Shown: one piece after another, positions 61,770-64,000 of the stretch | How positions within the stretch are numbered: position 1 is the first letter of the stretch | Layout: each line of letters begins with the position of its first letter | Assembly: GCF_028561275.1 (NCBI RefSeq) | Contig: NZ_JAQQTF010000004.1 | Coordinates: 806,001-870,000 of the forward strand | Reading direction: 5' to 3' | DNA length: 64,000 nt | Origin: Aureisphaera galaxeae | Lineage (GTDB): Bacteria > Bacteroidota > Bacteroidia > Flavobacteriales > Flavobacteriaceae | The notes under the pieces: model-generated | What the model was told of the DNA's origin: nothing | The model's database searches: none | The model's input: the letters and a program-made list of their open reading frames with translations, nothing else | Program-made: the position numbers and the translations under genes

Positions 61770-62501
61770 GTGAAACTCTTCAACCGTCAACGTTCAAAGT
61801 ATTTGAAATCTAACCGAATTAAAAAATATCTAGCCTACGCCATAGGGGAAATCATTTTGGTGGTTATTGGCATTCTCATTGCCGTGAATATCAACAATTG
61901 GAATGAAACCCGTAAAGCCAAAGTTGATAGGAGGGAGCTGGCGCATTCCATCTTACAACAAATGGTTCAGGATTCCTTGAATATTCATAAAGTGCTTCAG
62001 GGGCAAAAGCGTACACAAGTCCTATACGATAAGATCCTTCGGGAAACAGCTCCGGAGGATCCTATTGAAGATTGTCCGCGATGTCCTCAATTGGCAATGA
62101 CACAGTTTACGGTCACAAATATGAATCCGAAGGTGATTAATTTGCTGGAGCGATCGGTACTGACGGAGGATTCCATTTCGGTACGCTTATATGCTATTGA
62201 TACCGATTACAAGCATTTCGACAATATCCTCGACTTACTCGAACAGACCATTGTAGACAATCTGAAACACAACATGGCCGAACTTCGTGATAAACACGAA
62301 TGGTTCGCAGGTTATGTAAGCAGAAGGGAATGCAATGCCGACTGTGAAAATTATTTTACCAAGAGTGCCGATTTTCGGAATCGTGTGGCCTATGCTGAGC
62401 TGTTGAATGTATTCGCCTACAGTCAAGAACTGAATAATTTTCAAGGGAGAATCCGGGAACATATCGGTGCTTTGGAAGGAATACTTCAAGAAGCAGAGTA
62501 G
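61770..62501 (+). CDS. DUF6090-family membrane protein
   Basis: A 243-residue protein starting at GTG. The N-terminal hallmark YLAYAIGEIILVVIGILIAV, followed by NINNWNE, is a single membrane helix at about 20-40 and typical of the DUF6090 family common in Flavobacteriaceae. The periplasmic part is mostly helical with two paired cysteines (CPRCP) and a third Cys pair (ECNADCENY), which may form disulfides. Function unknown. The next strong terminator is 215 bases downstream. Confidence 0.82.
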   Translation: MKLFNRQRSKYLKSNRIKKYLAYAIGEIILVVIGILIAVNINNWNETRKAKVDRRELAHSILQQMVQDSLNIHKVLQGQKRTQVLYDKILRETAPEDPIEDCPRCPQLAMTQFTVTNMNPKVINLLERSVLTEDSISVRLYAIDTDYKHFDNILDLLEQTIVDNLKHNMAELRDKHEWFAGYVSRRECNADCENYFTKSADFRNRVAYAELLNVFAYSQELNNFQGRIREHIGALEGILQEAE

Positions 62502-62854
62502 GGTCTGTAGGAATAATTTTACAAGTATTTTTTAGGGTCTATCGGGATTTTTCTGTCCGAGGTTGTTTTAGTAGTAAAAGCAGCAAAGTTGTTATGCTAA
62601 ATGAAACATAAAGTAAACACACCTAAAAGAGTGTGTCCCTAAAAAGAAACATTTCCCTATGAGAGCTTAACCTGTATTTGTTTAATCCCAACAAGATGTT
62701 TTGGTATTGTTGCAAGAACCATTCTGGATAGCCCCTCCAGAATGGTTTTCTGTTTTATGATCTCAAGGATAGGGGAAAACACTCCATAAAAAAGAGGGAA
62801 ACAACTATTATATGTATTTGGTAATCAGCTATATTTATAGAAAATAATCTGAAT
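62502..62854. other. Intergenic region with a strong terminator, possible small RNA
   Basis: 353 bases without a convincing protein gene. A small hairpin (ACACAC/GTGTGT near 62616-62636) is followed by a perfect 12-bp terminator at 62717. The distance from the DUF6090 stop (215 bases) is long for a simple trailer, so a separate small transcript is possible. No promoter box is clear. Confidence 0.5.
62717..62756 (+). terminator. Rho-independent terminator
   Basis: A perfect 12-bp stem (AACCATTCTGGA at 62717-62728 with TCCAGAATGGTT at 62736-62747), 7-base loop, then TTCTGTTTT. Confidence 0.88.
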
Positions 62855-63499
62855 ATGGCGGAGCGTTGGAATGCTTCTGGTAGAATTAAAGCAAAGTTTG
62901 GGGATATTGCCTGGAACTATTCTTTTGTAGTCACATATCATCCAGACAAATGCAGAGTTACTTTCCGGCCTAAAGTACAACTAACCTTTCCTTCGAGTTT
63001 CAAACAAGCAAAAAAAGACAAATATGTCAAGGCCTGGTCTGAGGCTGTTGCCAAAGCCTTTAATAACAAATGGAAGTTGGTACCTGTAGATCCTCAGCGC
63101 TGCGAACAATGTAAAGATGGTATCGATATCCGAGTTCGGGTTAAGTTTGTAACTTCATGGACGTGGACCGATGATCAGGAAGTAACTGTACATGAAGGTG
63201 AGGATAAGGGAAGCAATATGACCAATTGGTATTTGGAGGATGGTGATTTTGGAACTACGGGCAAGATAGGAGGAGTGGTGCATGAAGTATGTCATATGCT
63301 CGGATTGGAAGATGAATATTTGAATGAAAAGCATTATCCAGGTAAAAAAGAAAGTGACTTACCACCAGACCATGCAGATGGTATTATGGACGATCCGAAT
63401 AAACCTGTGTTAGATAGGCATATGGAAATAATGGCATTCAATAAAGCCAAGGTAAACGACCATTTACCCTGTCCAACATATAAATTGGCAAAACAGTAA
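62855..63499 (+). CDS. Metzincin-like zinc metalloprotease domain protein without signal peptide
   Basis: A 214-residue protein with no signal peptide. The motif HEVCHMLGLED (143-153) fits HExxHxxGxxD: zinc ligands H143, H147 and D153, with catalytic E144. A Met at 178 in DGIMDD could be the Met-turn of a metzincin, followed by DRHMEIMAF. The N-terminal ~120 residues are beta-rich with a C-x2-C (CEQCKDG) pair. The arrangement resembles zincin domains found in secreted toxins and in effectors of contractile systems, but no such system is seen here. The partner gene starts 15 bases downstream. Confidence 0.7.
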   Translation: MAERWNASGRIKAKFGDIAWNYSFVVTYHPDKCRVTFRPKVQLTFPSSFKQAKKDKYVKAWSEAVAKAFNNKWKLVPVDPQRCEQCKDGIDIRVRVKFVTSWTWTDDQEVTVHEGEDKGSNMTNWYLEDGDFGTTGKIGGVVHEVCHMLGLEDEYLNEKHYPGKKESDLPPDHADGIMDDPNKPVLDRHMEIMAFNKAKVNDHLPCPTYKLAKQ

Positions 63500-63514
63500 T
63501 CTAATAATCACAAC

Positions 63515-63910
63515 ATGCAAATAGCCACTTTTATAGATAGTAGAGATGCCACGGCCCAATTTACCTATGGTTTTGGACCGGATGGAAGTGTGTTTGTAGC
63601 CATAGATGATGGAAGTGGAGGTTATACATATAAAATGTTCACTATACGAAAAGTACCAATTCTAGACATCTATAGTTGGCCTATGACGTATGGTGTAGTG
63701 ATGCAACCCGTGAGTCCAGGATCATCCTTGATATTTCAGACCTACGATATTTGGGAAGATCATTTAGAACAATTTCATTTCTTGGACGGACAACCTTTAT
63801 TAGAGAAGCGTGCCGATGCCTTAAAAGCCATTGCTATCGCAGATGCCGATTATTTGAGACCTGCTCCAAAGTGGGTAAGCCTCTATATGGCTGACTTATT
63901 CGGACTGTAG
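63515..63910 (+). CDS. Unknown protein (131 aa) coupled to the metalloprotease-like gene
   Basis: A 131-residue protein without signal peptide or membrane helix, starting 15 bases after the protease-like gene and so probably co-transcribed with it. The N-terminal half has beta-strand and Gly-rich segments (AQFTYGFGPDGSVFVAIDDG) and the C-terminal half is helical (EKRADALKAIAIADADYL). It is not a recognised family. An inhibitor or immunity role for the upstream enzyme is conceivable but unproven. The last 90 bases of the window after it contain only a GAGTCCATA direct repeat. Confidence 0.6.
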   Translation: MQIATFIDSRDATAQFTYGFGPDGSVFVAIDDGSGGYTYKMFTIRKVPILDIYSWPMTYGVVMQPVSPGSSLIFQTYDIWEDHLEQFHFLDGQPLLEKRADALKAIAIADADYLRPAPKWVSLYMADLFGL

Positions 63911-64000
63911 GAGTCCATAGAGTCCATAGTACTTCCCGTTAAATAATAGTTAATTGGCTATTTGTTACTTCTAAAGCAGAATATCTTTAATGATGTTTCC

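Overview
The window looks like chromosome from a member of the Flavobacteriaceae (Bacteroidota). The evidence is: two proteins with C-terminal type IX secretion (T9SS) sorting domains, a bacillithiol synthesis gene (bshA), an (Fe-S) protein followed by its usual flavobacterial small neighbour, a fused alpha/beta 2-oxoacid dehydrogenase E1, a DUF6090 protein, an AraC regulator with a membrane-embedded N-terminal half, and several TAnnTTTG -7 boxes typical of Bacteroidota promoters. I see no rRNA, tRNA, CRISPR array, transposase, integrase or phage structural module, so most of the window reads as core and semi-core chromosome with accessory patches.

Layout. 0-8 kb: end of an (Fe-S)-binding CCG protein, a small conserved protein, a GH3-glycosidase/beta-lactamase fusion coupled to bshA, an FAD-linked oxidase, a small lipoprotein and an outer-membrane barrel. 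8-13.3 kb: a probable lysine-catabolism terminus made of a DUF1338 2-oxoadipate dioxygenase, a divergent Lrp/AsnC regulator and a large FAD/Fe-S D-2-hydroxyacid dehydrogenase, then an LpxH-like phosphoesterase. 13.4-16.7 kb: aroC, a dicarboxylate symporter, an MscS channel. 16.9-18.7 kb: two secreted proteins sharing an N-terminal module. 18.7-21.8 kb: an operon of ATP-grasp ligase, N-formylglutamate amidohydrolase-like protein and QEGLA metallopeptidase. 22.4-26.5 kb: three tandem secreted paralogues and a cholesterol-dependent-cytolysin-like lipoprotein. 26.5-31 kb: two serine hydrolases, an AraC-type regulator and an unknown protein. 31-40 kb: mutS2, ung, a tightly overlapped set (NMT1-like binding protein, nucleoside phosphorylase, DUF1835, SUI1), a 2-oxoglutarate-dependent oxygenase, and the fused E1. 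40.3-41.5 kb: lipocalin-like and OmpA lipoproteins.

41.6-47.2 kb is a seven-gene, almost gap-free biosynthetic operon (FAD oxidoreductase, methyltransferase, type III polyketide synthase, FabI-like reductase, hot-dog dehydratase, ketosynthase, acyl carrier protein). It probably makes a methylated and oxidised alkyl-phenol or pyrone lipid. It is followed by TerC and an rRNA methyltransferase. 49.2-53.4 kb is a gluconate operon (gluconolactonase, gluconokinase, 6-phosphogluconate dehydrogenase, gluconate permease) with an inverted repeat just upstream. 53.5-64 kb holds a 48-residue basic protein, YceI and ThuA proteins, a non-coding repeat island, a Dabb lipoprotein, a Bcr/CflA pump, two T9SS-exported proteins, a DUF6090 protein, and at the right edge a cytosolic HExxHxxGxxD metalloprotease-like protein with an unknown partner.

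The strongest candidates for undescribed biology are the type III PKS operon, the ATP-grasp/QEGLA operon (a ligase and a carboxypeptidase-like enzyme, the same two folds as the eukaryotic tubulin tyrosination cycle), the cytolysin-like lipoprotein without the canonical undecapeptide beside its tandem paralogues, and the edge metalloprotease pair. All functional calls rest on motif recognition by eye; no database search was run.
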